A stretch of DNA of 64,000 nt from Chlorobiaceae bacterium. GTDB taxonomy: Bacteria > Bacteroidota > Chlorobiia > Chlorobiales > Chlorobiaceae. Location of the stretch: the NCBI GenBank assembly GCA_012972835.1, contig JABDHK010000010.1, positions 124,001 to 188,000 on the forward strand. Reading direction: 5' to 3'. Positions 23,122-31,106 of this stretch are shown here, piece after piece (position 1 is the stretch's first letter; the number at the start of each line of letters is the position of its first letter). Both the position numbers and the translations under genes were made by a program. The notes beneath the pieces are model-generated. The model did no database searches and had not been told where the DNA came from. It saw nothing but the letters and a program-made list of their open reading frames with translations.

Positions 23122-23550
23122 TTATGGATTCATTCCCCGGCCTCGGCCCATCCCCATCCCTTGACCCTGACCCTGACCCATCCCGCGTCCCATACCCATG
23201 TTCGGGTTGTACTGATCCCACACCCATTCTGCTACAGCCCTCAGTTCTGAATCCGGCAGTGGTTGAGCAGGCATAATACCGAACCTTGTAATGGCTTGTG
23301 GATCAATAGCGTTCTCCTTTTTTGGTGATTTCAGGTATGCAGCAAGGTGATTAACACCCTCTATTTTTGTTTTGAATTTCTGATGATAGTGAGAAGCGAG
23401 AGGAGTAATAGGCGGTGCGGTTTTTGGTGGAGGCATAACAGAGTGACACATGCTGCAGTTCTTGTCGAAAATAGCTTTGCCATCTGTTGCTGCTTGCGCT
23501 ACAGAATTAAACAACAATCCCACACTCATTACCATCAGTAATCGTTTCAT
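23122..23550 (-). CDS. Monoheme cytochrome c with Gly/Met/Gln-rich tail
   Basis: 142 aa from ATG 23550, where a good signal peptide begins (MKRLLMVMSVGLLFNSVAQA). The longer frame to 23598 would put charged and polar residues before it. A single class I haem site CSMCH is followed by a typical fold with a probable Met ligand (FGIMPAQPLPDSELRAVAEW). The C-terminus is a low-complexity GMGMGRGMGQGQ-type repeat of about 25 residues, unusual and possibly flexible or metal-binding. First gene of the b/c cytochrome module. Confidence 0.75.
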   Translation of the reverse strand: MKRLLMVMSVGLLFNSVAQAATDGKAIFDKNCSMCHSVMPPPKTAPPITPLASHYHQKFKTKIEGVNHLAAYLKSPKKENAIDPQAITRFGIMPAQPLPDSELRAVAEWVWDQYNPNMGMGRGMGQGQGQGMGMGRGRGMNP

Positions 23551-23997
23551 GGCTAAATAGGTCATTAAATTTATCAGAAAATTTTTTATCATATCCAATT
23601 ATTTAAATGTACTAAAATAATCATTACAAGGCTAAATAATTTATTGATACAATAGGCAGCTTAAATGTTGAAATTTTTTAAGTTGTTTAAAATAAATATT
23701 TTAAACGATTTTTTTGTTGGCGTTTTCTAATAAATTTAAGATCTTTTTAAGAATTAAAAGTGGGTGCGTTTAATGTTTGGCAAGTAACAATTGTGAATAA
23801 ATTCGCTAAATCAAATGCCGCTTTATTTACAATTGTTAATAAGCTGTATGTTTTGTTTTAGTCTTTAGAGATAAATTATTTTTCAGTAGTACGCCATTAT
23901 ATATCAATTGTTTATCAATGAGCAAAGTTGTATTTTTAAACGAATAAACGTTTATTCTTTATCTGTAGTCTCACCAACCTTTAACCATAAAGAACCA
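23551..23997. other. Long AT-rich divergent intergenic region with 16-bp palindrome
   Basis: 447 bp between the divergent cytochrome module and the DUF2892 gene. Very AT-rich. Two ACAATTGT words occur (near 23788 and 23830). The only striking element is the palindrome annotated at 23942-23957. No gene or RNA was recognised. Confidence 0.5.
23942..23957. promoter_or_regulatory. Perfect 16-bp palindrome upstream of DUF2892 gene
   Basis: GAATAAAC (23942-23949) directly followed by its reverse complement GTTTATTC (23950-23957), 41 bp before the start at 23998. No loop, so it is more like an operator for a dimeric repressor than a terminator. The regulator is not known. Confidence 0.5.
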
Positions 23998-24225
23998 ATG
24001 CAAAAAAATGTAGGGCAAATAGATAAAATAATCCGGATTGTTATCGGGATAGCAGTTATTGTTGTAGGTGTCATCAATCAATCGTGGTGGGGAGCTGTTG
24101 GAATTGTGCCGCTTCTAACCGCAACGATTGGTTTTTGTCCTCTTTATACCTTACTGAAGATTTCGACAGGCGAAAGTTGTTGCTGCAATGAAAAACCTGG
24201 AAAAAACAGCTCCTGCAAATTATAA
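23998..24225 (+). CDS. DUF2892 (YgaP-like) small inner-membrane protein with Cys-rich tail
   Basis: 75 aa from ATG 23998. The open frame goes back to 23908, but the family starts at MQKNVGQIDKIIRI. Two membrane helices flank LLTATIGFCPLYTLLKI, the hallmark GFCPLY motif of the DUF2892 family, found alone or fused to rhodaneses such as YgaP. The C-terminal tail is Cys-rich (GESCCCNEKPGKNSSCKL), suggesting thiol or metal chemistry. It stands next to the SQR locus, and a second DUF2892 protein lies at 26070. Confidence 0.8.
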   Translation: MQKNVGQIDKIIRIVIGIAVIVVGVINQSWWGAVGIVPLLTATIGFCPLYTLLKISTGESCCCNEKPGKNSSCKL

Positions 24226-24259
24226 TCGGTTAAGTGATATTTCCCCACGAATCAAAGAG

Positions 24260-24304
24260 ATGTACAAAGCAACTTTTATCTTTGCTTCAGGTTGCTTTGT
24301 ACAT
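24260..24304. terminator. 14-bp perfect inverted repeat between convergent genes
   Basis: ATGTACAAAGCAAC (24260-24273) and its exact reverse complement (24291-24304) with a 17-nt loop, placed between the DUF2892 stop (+) and the 52-aa protein stop (-). Likely a bidirectional terminator or mRNA-stabilising stem; there is no T-run. Confidence 0.55.
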
Positions 24305-24332
24305 ACTTTGTAGATCAATCCTTAGGTGTTTG

Positions 24333-24491
24333 TCAGGAGTGCCCGCCCACGACAATTCTCATAATCTTTACATTTAACACAACAAAACGAACAAGCTGCC
24401 AGAGCAGATTTTTTCGCCAGTAGAGAGTTCCTTTTGATGGTACCGGCGGGTAAGCTTCGTCATAATATGCCTTGACTTTATTTGTGCCCAT
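24333..24491 (-). CDS. 52-aa conserved small protein downstream of SQR
   Basis: A short frame ATG 24491 to TGA 24333. It starts MGTNKVKAYYDEAYPPVPSK and ends KIMRIVVGGHS. The middle (LLWQLVRFVVLNVKIMRIVV) is an amphipathic or hydrophobic helix long enough to lie on or cross the membrane. It begins 39 bp after sqr in the same direction. A truncated paralogue at 21680-21748 preserves just the C-terminal helix, which supports real coding. Possibly a small partner that helps SQR associate with the membrane; that is inference. Confidence 0.65.
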   Translation of the reverse strand: MGTNKVKAYYDEAYPPVPSKGTLYWRKNLLWQLVRFVVLNVKIMRIVVGGHS

Positions 24492-24530
24492 AGCTTTTCA
24501 GAGAGTTAAGGTTATCATCAAAATTTAAGG

Positions 24531-25985
24531 TTATTCTGGAATCAACCACCAGAAAGGGTAGCCTTTTGCCTTATGGAAAAAGAGGTAGTGCAGGATTACT
24601 TTCAGCCAATGCCCAGCAAGTCCAGCCTCTCCGAGAGAGTAGTTCATGTCGCGGCCCCATTCAGGATACTTTTTCCAGTCAGGCACAACAGGGAAAAGAG
24701 TCATTGACGCGCCAAGTCCATCAAAAGAACCAAACCCAGCCGATACAACACATGCAGCACCCATTCTGCTCATTGAAGCTTTATGGCGATGTTCCGGAGC
24801 ACCCTGAATTTTTTCTGCAATGTTGAGCGCTACAATTTTACCCATAACACCTGCTGGCATTCCGGTACGTGGTGCTGTCGGAAAAATCTGTCGGCCACTT
24901 GGGCTTGACATGGGTTTTGAAATCGGATGCGGTGGAGCAAAGGCAATGCCCGGAGCATAGATGTTTTTGAACAGAGGGTTCTGGTAAAGCGATGGCCAGT
25001 CATCAGCGTCCCAATTCTCAAAAGGTTTGGCTGTATAATTTGCATCAACCTTCATAAACTTGTTTGGCGCAAAGATCTTCTCGGTAATTTCAGTTCCACT
25101 TTTGTCATGTGCGGTTAGTCCGACCCCTGAAAATGAGGGGATGAGCATGGCAAAATCAAACTCCTGTGTCAGCTCCTCACCTTCAAGTGTCTCGTAATAT
25201 GCCTTGCCTGATTCAACTTTATGGACTCCAGCTCGCCTGACCCAGTTGATGCCATACTCGGCCATAATGGATTCCGTAAATACCTTTGTCGGGGTGTAGT
25301 AGCCGCCTCTGTTAATAAATGCGCCTCCCATACCAAAATCCCCAAGCTCATACTCATTGGATAACCAGGTAATTTGCGCCTTATCGCTCAGACCTCGTTT
25401 TGAGATCTCCCATGCAACATTCAGAATGTATTCAAAGGCCGCTCCCTGACAGGTTGCCATAGCGTGGCCAGTGCCGATCAAGATACGCTGCTTATGACCA
25501 GCTTGCATCTTTTTGATATTGTCCTGAAGATGTTCCCAAGCGTGGGCAGCATGGCTGTAAGTGCAAACCGAAAAGCTGTTTTTATCGGGGCCAAGGCCCT
25601 CGGTTGCCTCGAAATTAAGCTTCGGACCAGTTGCATTGACAAGATAATCGTAATCAACTTTTTCGGTCTGACCATTTCGTACTCCATCGGTATACTCAAT
25701 CGTCACATACCCTTTCTGAATTTCTGCATCACCTTCCGGATGGATTTCGATCGCTTTGGCTTGTTTAAGCACAATGCCCCAGCGGGTATAAACTTTTTTT
25801 AGTTCAAACCGGACATCATCAATAGACATCTGACCAACTCCGACCCAGATGTTGGATGGAATCCACTGATAGTAGCTGTTCGGGGTAACAACGACAACTT
25901 CATGATGTTTACCAAGTTTCTTTTTAAGAAAAGAGGCTGCGGTATGTCCAGCAACACCGGCACCTAAAACTACAACCTTTGCCAT
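24531..25985 (-). CDS. sqr: Sulfide:quinone oxidoreductase (SQR)
   Basis: 484 aa flavoprotein of the two-dinucleotide-binding-domain family. FAD motif VVVLGAGVAGHTAASFL at the N-terminus; SNIWVGVGQ and YLVNATGPKL follow. Redox-type Cys lie at C141 (SVCTYSHAAHAW), C179 (MATCQGAAFEY) and in GAACVVSAGFG, the three-Cys pattern of SQRs. The C-terminus has amphipathic, aromatic-rich helices (WLKVILHYLFFHKAKGYPFW) for membrane attachment. It oxidises sulfide to polysulfide and reduces quinone on the periplasmic side. It belongs to a - strand gene run from 29037 to 24333. I do not assign an SQR subtype. Confidence 0.88.
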   Translation of the reverse strand: MAKVVVLGAGVAGHTAASFLKKKLGKHHEVVVVTPNSYYQWIPSNIWVGVGQMSIDDVRFELKKVYTRWGIVLKQAKAIEIHPEGDAEIQKGYVTIEYTDGVRNGQTEKVDYDYLVNATGPKLNFEATEGLGPDKNSFSVCTYSHAAHAWEHLQDNIKKMQAGHKQRILIGTGHAMATCQGAAFEYILNVAWEISKRGLSDKAQITWLSNEYELGDFGMGGAFINRGGYYTPTKVFTESIMAEYGINWVRRAGVHKVESGKAYYETLEGEELTQEFDFAMLIPSFSGVGLTAHDKSGTEITEKIFAPNKFMKVDANYTAKPFENWDADDWPSLYQNPLFKNIYAPGIAFAPPHPISKPMSSPSGRQIFPTAPRTGMPAGVMGKIVALNIAEKIQGAPEHRHKASMSRMGAACVVSAGFGSFDGLGASMTLFPVVPDWKKYPEWGRDMNYSLGEAGLAGHWLKVILHYLFFHKAKGYPFWWLIPE

Positions 25986-26069
25986 ACGCTTACTCCAGGT
26001 TTTAAATGGTTCTGAATGGGGCTCTGATCTTGTTTGATTGAGCAGGAGAAATACTTAACTGTTGAACGT

Positions 26070-26273
26070 TTACTTGAATGCATGACCGGGTACAACACCG
26101 ACCGCCTTGAGAATTTTAGCCAGAGGGCAGAAACCTGTAAATGCAGCTTGAAAAAGGTTTGCTCCTACAAAACCAGTGAACCAGAGCCAGTTCTGATTAT
26201 GATAGATGGAGAGTAAAACGCTGGAAAGAATAAAAACGCCAGCAATGGCAAGTACAACACGATCAATATTCAT
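26070..26273 (-). CDS. DUF2892 family small membrane protein
   Basis: 67 aa, two membrane helices flanking [11 protein letters not shown], the family motif with the conserved Cys. Starts [16 protein letters not shown]. It lies between the methyltransferase and sqr genes on the same strand, 84 bp upstream of sqr. DUF2892 domains often accompany rhodanese and persulfide-handling proteins. It differs from the copy at 23998 in lacking the Cys-rich tail. Confidence 0.8.
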   Translation of the reverse strand: MNIDRVVLAIAGVFILSSVLLSIYHNQNWLWFTGFVGANLFQAAFTGFCPLAKILKAVGVVPGHAFK

Positions 26274-26299
26274 CTCAGTAATATTTTATGGTTAGGATA

Positions 26300-26950
26300 C
26301 TATGGTTTGGCGGCGGTTACCAGAAATACCGGATAGGCTGCGGTTGCGCCTGCTCTGTTTGTTTTGTTGAAGGTGTATATGGTCTCAAACGATGTTACTT
26401 GAAGCCCGGCAGCATTCAGTAAAGCAGTAAGCTCAGCCCGATCAAACCCGTGATGAACTTTTTCAAGCTGGTCGTCATGAAACAAGCCATCTTCAACATC
26501 AAGATCAGCCAGAGCGATTATGCCTCCGGAAGGGAGAAGCTTGGATAGCCGGTTCAGAAATTCTGAGGTTTCATCAATATGGTGAAGCGTCATGCTGCTG
26601 TAAATCAGCTCAAAACTTTTTTCATTGAGCACGTTCTCCGATGGTGATGCTAGATTGGTGCAGCTTGCCTCAATGCTCTCTATTCCGGAGCTTCTGATTT
26701 TCTCCTGAAGAACAGCAAGCATCTCTCTGGAGGTATCAATTGCTGCAAGACTTTTCACCAGCGGCGCAATCTCCATTGAAACCAGGCCTGTGCCGCATCC
26801 GAACTCCAGAGCATGCATGGTTTTATTGGGATTTGTTGCTGCAATGATTGCTTTGGCAACGCTGTGTGCGACCGCTCGGCGTTGAGGATTTTCATCCCAT
26901 TGCGCTGCCTCGCGATTAAATTTATCAGGACTGTTCCAATTGTCAACCAT
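26300..26950 (-). CDS. Class I SAM-dependent methyltransferase (UbiE/Methyltransf_11 type)
   Basis: 216 aa from ATG 26950 (MVDNWNSPDKFNREAAQWD). The longer frame to 27007 would overlap the DUF134 gene and adds a hydrophobic leader, so it is not preferred. SAM motif I is ALEFGCGTGLVSMEIAP, then AIDTSREMLAVL, SSMTLHHID and the LPSGGIIALADL post-motif. Substrate unknown. It stands in the SQR gene run. A decayed copy of its C-terminus lies at 21918-22010. Quinone, thiol and small-metabolite methylation are all possible. Confidence 0.8.
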   Translation of the reverse strand: MVDNWNSPDKFNREAAQWDENPQRRAVAHSVAKAIIAATNPNKTMHALEFGCGTGLVSMEIAPLVKSLAAIDTSREMLAVLQEKIRSSGIESIEASCTNLASPSENVLNEKSFELIYSSMTLHHIDETSEFLNRLSKLLPSGGIIALADLDVEDGLFHDDQLEKVHHGFDRAELTALLNAAGLQVTSFETIYTFNKTNRAGATAAYPVFLVTAAKP

Positions 26951-26990
26951 AGCGAGAACGAGTAAAAGGTTATAAAATGGTAAAAAAACG

Positions 26991-27464
26991 TCAGGGCTGC
27001 AGCTCACTCATACATCCTCCCTTACGCTTCAGGGAAGCTCCACATTGAGGACAGGATGTCTCCCTGCAAGGCTCTCCCTTCAAGTGTGGAAGTTCCATAC
27101 CGCACTCAGGGCAGATACAAATATCAGGGCGCTCGGTAGGAACAGAGTCACAGAGAGAGCGGATCACCCCTCCCTGGATGCAGAGTTGCTTACCGTCAAC
27201 TATGGCTTCAGCTACTTTTCTATGGGCAGCTTCGAGAATACGGCCAAAGGTTGGACGCGATACATTCATCTGAACGGCAGCATCCGCCTGGTATAAACCC
27301 TCCTTGTCAGCCAGTCTTATGGCCTCCAGCTCGTCTACCGTCAAAAGAACGGTTTTCAGTTCCTTGTCAGGTACGCCATCAGGTTTGAAACAGGTGACCT
27401 TCGGCAGATCCTGGACACAGCGGCAGTGGGTAGGTCTGCCGACTCTCTTGTTTTTCATAGCCAT
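26991..27464 (-). CDS. DUF134-family DNA-binding protein with C-terminal zinc ribbon
   Basis: 157 aa. The N-terminal DUF134 domain (GRPTHCRCVQDLPKVTCFKP, then LTVDELEAIRLAD and a HTH with QADAAVQMNVSRPTFGRIL) is a predicted DNA-binding sigma-70 region 4-like module. Residues about 120-157 form a two-CxxC zinc ribbon (CPECGMELPHLKG, CPQCGASL). It overlaps the SQR-like gene by 10 bp. Likely the local regulator of this sulfide operon, perhaps acting at the 27-bp dyad upstream of the run; that is inference. Confidence 0.78.
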   Translation of the reverse strand: MAMKNKRVGRPTHCRCVQDLPKVTCFKPDGVPDKELKTVLLTVDELEAIRLADKEGLYQADAAVQMNVSRPTFGRILEAAHRKVAEAIVDGKQLCIQGGVIRSLCDSVPTERPDICICPECGMELPHLKGEPCRETSCPQCGASLKRKGGCMSELQP

Positions 27465-28606
27465 CGTTTGGAAAGTTTATAATAATGGCCCCAGCTCTTT
27501 TTTAGCCAGTGACCGACCACTGGCATAGGAATGAAGAGTTCCCGTACAGTGTTTCTATAAACAAATCCTGCGCTATCGCCCATGTCCATCACACACACAA
27601 CATTCAAGTGCTCCTGATAACCCTTAATTGCCCCCTTTTGACCGGCATGTTCAATGGCAGCATTAACTGCTGCATTGTTTGCCATTAATTCAGCGATATG
27701 CCCCTGCTTTGCCTTCCAGTCGGGACCTTCAAGAGCTGCTGCATCACCAACCGCATACCATCCCGAGATGCCGTCGATCCGGCAGAAATTATCGATACAA
27801 ATAAATCCCGCGCTGTTTTGAGGCAAGTTTGATGCCTTGATTAATTCATCGCCTTCACCGGCAGGAATAAACATGGTCAAGTCACTTTGAAGCTTGCTCT
27901 GATCTTCAAAAACAACTCCATCCTCTACAAACCGGCTTATTTTTTTACCGTAACGAGTATCAAAGTTATTGGCTTTAAACATGGTGCTCATCGCTGAGAG
28001 CGCCTTTTTTCCCATTCGGGCACCGGGCTCTGCCATGGGGGCAAAAAAGGTCATCTCGAACTGCTCCCGGATGCCAAGCTTTTTGAGATGGTGGTGCAGG
28101 TTAAAAAAGAGTTCAAAGGCCGGACCACCCCTGACACTACTACTGTCTTTAGGATTGCCGCCAAATCCGAAGGCAATTTTGCCGATTCCTCGTTCAACAA
28201 GTTCTTCGATCTTATCCTTCAGGACGAGTGACTCTTCCGGATTGCCACAGATTGAACAGGTATGTTCAATTCCTTTATGCTTCATCTTTGCAGCTCCAAG
28301 GGCAACAACAACAAGAGCAGGGGAGTTTCGAATACCCGTGTGTTCCAGCGTGATGGTCTTCTGAATTCCATCCAGAGCAATAACCCTGTCGATGGTGAGA
28401 GAAAAACCGTGCTTGTCTGCCAGCTTAGATAAAGGCATTGAAACATTTCTGAACTTTTCACTACCCACCGGTATCCAGATTGCTAGGGGATAGATAAAAA
28501 GGTAGTCCCGGTCAGAGACAAGCTCAACCTGAAACCCTTGTTTACGAAAAGCAATGGCTGATGCAACACCTCCAATGCCTCCACCAAGAATCAGCACTTT
28601 TTTCAT
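27455..28606 (-). CDS. SQR/FCSD-family FAD-dependent oxidoreductase
   Basis: 383 aa. N-terminal FAD site VLILGGGIGGVASAIAF, a Cys pair in EHTCSICGNPEESLVL, and a second dinucleotide region ending AVGDAAALEGPDW. The C-terminus is helical and aromatic/basic (FIPMPVVGHWLKKSWGHYYK), as in membrane-attached SQRs. It belongs to the SQR/flavocytochrome c sulfide dehydrogenase family but is shorter than and distinct from the SQR at 24531. It may oxidise sulfide, persulfide or another thiol with quinone as acceptor. It overlaps the DUF134 gene by 10 bp and follows the OsmC gene by 29 bp. Confidence 0.72.
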   Translation of the reverse strand: MKKVLILGGGIGGVASAIAFRKQGFQVELVSDRDYLFIYPLAIWIPVGSEKFRNVSMPLSKLADKHGFSLTIDRVIALDGIQKTITLEHTGIRNSPALVVVALGAAKMKHKGIEHTCSICGNPEESLVLKDKIEELVERGIGKIAFGFGGNPKDSSSVRGGPAFELFFNLHHHLKKLGIREQFEMTFFAPMAEPGARMGKKALSAMSTMFKANNFDTRYGKKISRFVEDGVVFEDQSKLQSDLTMFIPAGEGDELIKASNLPQNSAGFICIDNFCRIDGISGWYAVGDAAALEGPDWKAKQGHIAELMANNAAVNAAIEHAGQKGAIKGYQEHLNVVCVMDMGDSAGFVYRNTVRELFIPMPVVGHWLKKSWGHYYKLSKRWL

Positions 28607-28635
28607 TGTTACACTCTTTTTTACGGCGATAATGG

Positions 28636-29037
28636 TTAGCGTGTGACCGTTGTTACGACAAACTCAGGAGGTGCCTGTATGTGCTTTTTAACGGCGCAGA
28701 GATTAGCCGCGCTGATCACAGCATCCTTGTATTTTTCAGGGAAATCAGGAGGCAGTTCGATGGCGATCTCGATTTTTCCTATACCGCGGCCTGACTCCTT
28801 GACAGTGTGAGATTGAACAATCCGGATATCATCTGTCGGGATACCTCTGCTCTGGCAAAAGGATAAGACAAAGATACCCGCACAGGTGCCGATTGAGGCA
28901 AGAAAGAGGGAAAATGGTTCGGGAGCGGAACCCTCTCCTCCGGCATATTTTGCCTGGTCAGTATGAAAGGTAAAGCCATTAAACTCAGCATTTACCTTCT
29001 TTCCTCCTCCGAACGTTACGATCATTTCGCTTTTCAT
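28636..29037 (-). CDS. OsmC/Ohr-family thiol-redox protein
   Basis: 133 aa from ATG 29037 (MKSEMIVTFGGGKKVNAEF); a frame extension to 29055 exists. Conserved OsmC features: the GGEGSAPEPFSLFLASIGTCAG segment with the first catalytic Cys and AANLCAVKKH with the second. OsmC proteins reduce hydroperoxides or handle persulfides with thiol partners. As first gene of the SQR run it fits a role in reactive sulfur species removal. A 27-bp dyad lies between it and the divergent cytochrome c gene. Confidence 0.85.
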   Translation of the reverse strand: MKSEMIVTFGGGKKVNAEFNGFTFHTDQAKYAGGEGSAPEPFSLFLASIGTCAGIFVLSFCQSRGIPTDDIRIVQSHTVKESGRGIGKIEIAIELPPDFPEKYKDAVISAANLCAVKKHIQAPPEFVVTTVTR

Positions 29038-29230
29038 AAGAGACAACAGTGACAATGGTTGATGGAGAACGTGAAAGTAATTATAAGCATAAGCTCATAA
29101 TAAAACAAACTTCATAAGTGTGTTATAGACAAATCCACAAAGGAAGCGGAATGTTTTCTCTAAAACGGTACCGTTGAAAAAAATTGTTGATAAAGAAAAC
29201 CGGTTGTTTTTTTCCTGTTATTTCTTCATC

Positions 29231-29257
29231 TTATACCTGTACCTGGTACAGGTATAA
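29231..29257. promoter_or_regulatory. 27-nt perfect dyad between divergent OsmC-SQR and cytochrome c genes
   Basis: 13-bp arms, TTATACCTGTACC (29231-29243) and GGTACAGGTATAA (29245-29257), around one central base. It lies 45 bp before the cytochrome gene start and about 195 bp before the OsmC start. It is palindromic with no loop, which suits a dimeric operator better than a terminator. The protein that binds is unknown. Confidence 0.6.
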
Positions 29258-29301
29258 CGACATTATATTAATCATCAACTTAACCTGCAAGCCATAGAGG
29301 T

Positions 29302-29685
29302 ATGATTGTGAAATCTTTCCTATTTATTTTGATTATTGGACTTGCTTTTCTCGGTGGATGTAGCCCTGAGAAGGCATCGGTTAACAAAGAATTATCTACA
29401 TCAAAAGATGTGACTTCGGGGGAGCTCAAACTTGCCAGTGGCAAAGCAGTTTATGAAGCAAACTGTGGAGGTTGCCATGATTCGGGTGTGGCAGGAGCGC
29501 CTAAACCAGGTGATAAAGCTGCATGGAGCGAAAGAATTGCCCACGGGGGGATGGATATGATTATAAAAAAATCCATTGAGGGATATGACGGAAAAACCGG
29601 AATGATGCCTGCAAAGGGTGGCAACGCAAGCCTTGAAGATAAAGAGGTCATGAGCGCTGTTGCCTACATGACCCGGAAATTTTAA
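29302..29685 (+). CDS. Cytochrome c5-like lipoprotein (monoheme)
   Basis: 127 aa. An N-terminal lipoprotein signal ends AFLGGC (lipobox Cys about residue 19). A class I cytochrome c domain has CGGCH and a Met ligand in TGMMPAKGG, the c5-type pattern. It is probably anchored to a membrane facing the periplasm. It precedes the flavodiiron gene by 81 bp on the same strand and diverges from the OsmC-SQR genes. A natural acceptor or donor in the sulfide electron pathway, but its partner is not shown. Confidence 0.85.
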   Translation: MIVKSFLFILIIGLAFLGGCSPEKASVNKELSTSKDVTSGELKLASGKAVYEANCGGCHDSGVAGAPKPGDKAAWSERIAHGGMDMIIKKSIEGYDGKTGMMPAKGGNASLEDKEVMSAVAYMTRKF

Positions 29686-29766
29686 CTGATCCCGACTTCC
29701 AAGTAAGTGACCGGCACTATTATGGACGCCGATTTATTATGTAATCTACCAACTGAACCAGATAAT

Positions 29767-30990
29767 ATGACAGACAATAAAGTTCTTCCCATTACCAATG
29801 ACGTCAGTTGGATCGGGGTGCTTGATCCAGGTCTCATTACATTCGACATAGTCATGGAGACGAAATATGGAACAACCTACAATTCCTATTTCATCAATGC
29901 CGAGAAAAAAGCCATTATTGAAACTACCAAGGAGAAGTTCTGGCCTGAATATCTGGCTAAAATAAAACAGGTTACTGATCCGGCTGACATTGCATACATC
30001 ATTGTTGACCATACTGAACCTGACCATTCAGGAAATGTCAGAAATCTGCTTGCTGTGGCACCTGATGCAATCGTTGTTGGCAGTGGCAACGCCCTCAAGT
30101 TCCTTCGCGATCAGACTGGGCATGACTTCAAGGCACTTGTTGTGCAAACCGGCGATACCCTGAGTCTCGGCAATAAAACCCTGCATTTCATCAATGCACC
30201 AAACCTGCACTGGCCTGACACCATCTACACATGGCTTGAAGAAGACCGTGTTCTTTTCACTTGCGACTCCTTTGGATCCCATTTTTGCCATGAAGAGATG
30301 TATGATGATGCTGTTGGCAACTTTGTCGATGCCTTCACCTACTACTTTGATTCCATACTGAGACCATTCAGCAAGTACATGCTTCAGGCTATTGAAAAAA
30401 TCAAACCACTTGATATCAAGGTCATCTGTCCCGGCCACGGACCAATACTGAGGTCACACTGGCAGGAATATGTTGACCTTTCATGGATGTATGCGACCAA
30501 GGCCGTTGCGATGCCGAATGACAAAAATATTCTCATCGCCTATGTTTCCGCATACGAAAACACAACACTTATGGCTGAAAAAATTGCAGAAGGTATTCGT
30601 CAGTCGTGTGACTTCATCATCGATATCTGTGATATTGAAACGGTTAACTTTGTAACCCTTGAAGATAAAATTGCTCACTGTTCAGGACTGATCGTTGGAT
30701 CTCCAACCCTGAACCAGAATATTCTGCCACAGATCTATCAGTTGTTTGCTGCTATCAATCCTATTCGTGACAAAGGAAAGCTTGGAGCTGCTTTCGGTTC
30801 CTATGGCTGGAGCGGTGAAGCAGTCAAGATGATAGAAACAAATTTTTCGATGCTCAAATTGAAGGCTTTTGATCAAAGCGTCAGGGTTAAGTTCAAACCC
30901 CATGCTGAGGAATTTGCGCAGTGCAATGCTTTTGGGAAGGCCTTTGCTGAAAAAATGATTGAAATCTATAAGCTGAGCTGCAATCTCTGA
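29767..30990 (+). CDS. Flavodiiron protein (A-type, O2/NO reductase)
   Basis: 407 aa from ATG 29767 ([13 protein letters not shown]); an in-frame upstream ATG at 29707 adds 20 unconserved residues. The metallo-beta-lactamase-like diiron domain has H82-x-E84-x-D86-H87 (DHTEPDHSG), the [11 protein letters not shown] segment and CPGHGPILR. The flavodoxin domain ([22 protein letters not shown] and [13 protein letters not shown]) occupies about residues 260-400. No rubredoxin or flavin-reductase extension, so class A. It reduces O2 to water or NO to N2O to protect this anaerobe. Confidence 0.92.
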   Translation: MTDNKVLPITNDVSWIGVLDPGLITFDIVMETKYGTTYNSYFINAEKKAIIETTKEKFWPEYLAKIKQVTDPADIAYIIVDHTEPDHSGNVRNLLAVAPDAIVVGSGNALKFLRDQTGHDFKALVVQTGDTLSLGNKTLHFINAPNLHWPDTIYTWLEEDRVLFTCDSFGSHFCHEEMYDDAVGNFVDAFTYYFDSILRPFSKYMLQAIEKIKPLDIKVICPGHGPILRSHWQEYVDLSWMYATKAVAMPNDKNILIAYVSAYENTTLMAEKIAEGIRQSCDFIIDICDIETVNFVTLEDKIAHCSGLIVGSPTLNQNILPQIYQLFAAINPIRDKGKLGAAFGSYGWSGEAVKMIETNFSMLKLKAFDQSVRVKFKPHAEEFAQCNAFGKAFAEKMIEIYKLSCNL

Positions 30991-31106
30991 ATGAAACAAA
31001 AAGAGAAGGACATTCATTAGGTTTTCCAACCACTCTGTATCCGTCATGCTGCCGATGACTCATCTCCTCATCATGGTGGAGTGACGGTAATGTTAGAAAA
31101 ACCGGC

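Noticed and set aside
26950-27007. Longer methyltransferase start
   Set aside because: The extra 19 residues overlap the DUF134 gene and look like translated leader; the family start is MVDNWNSPDKF.
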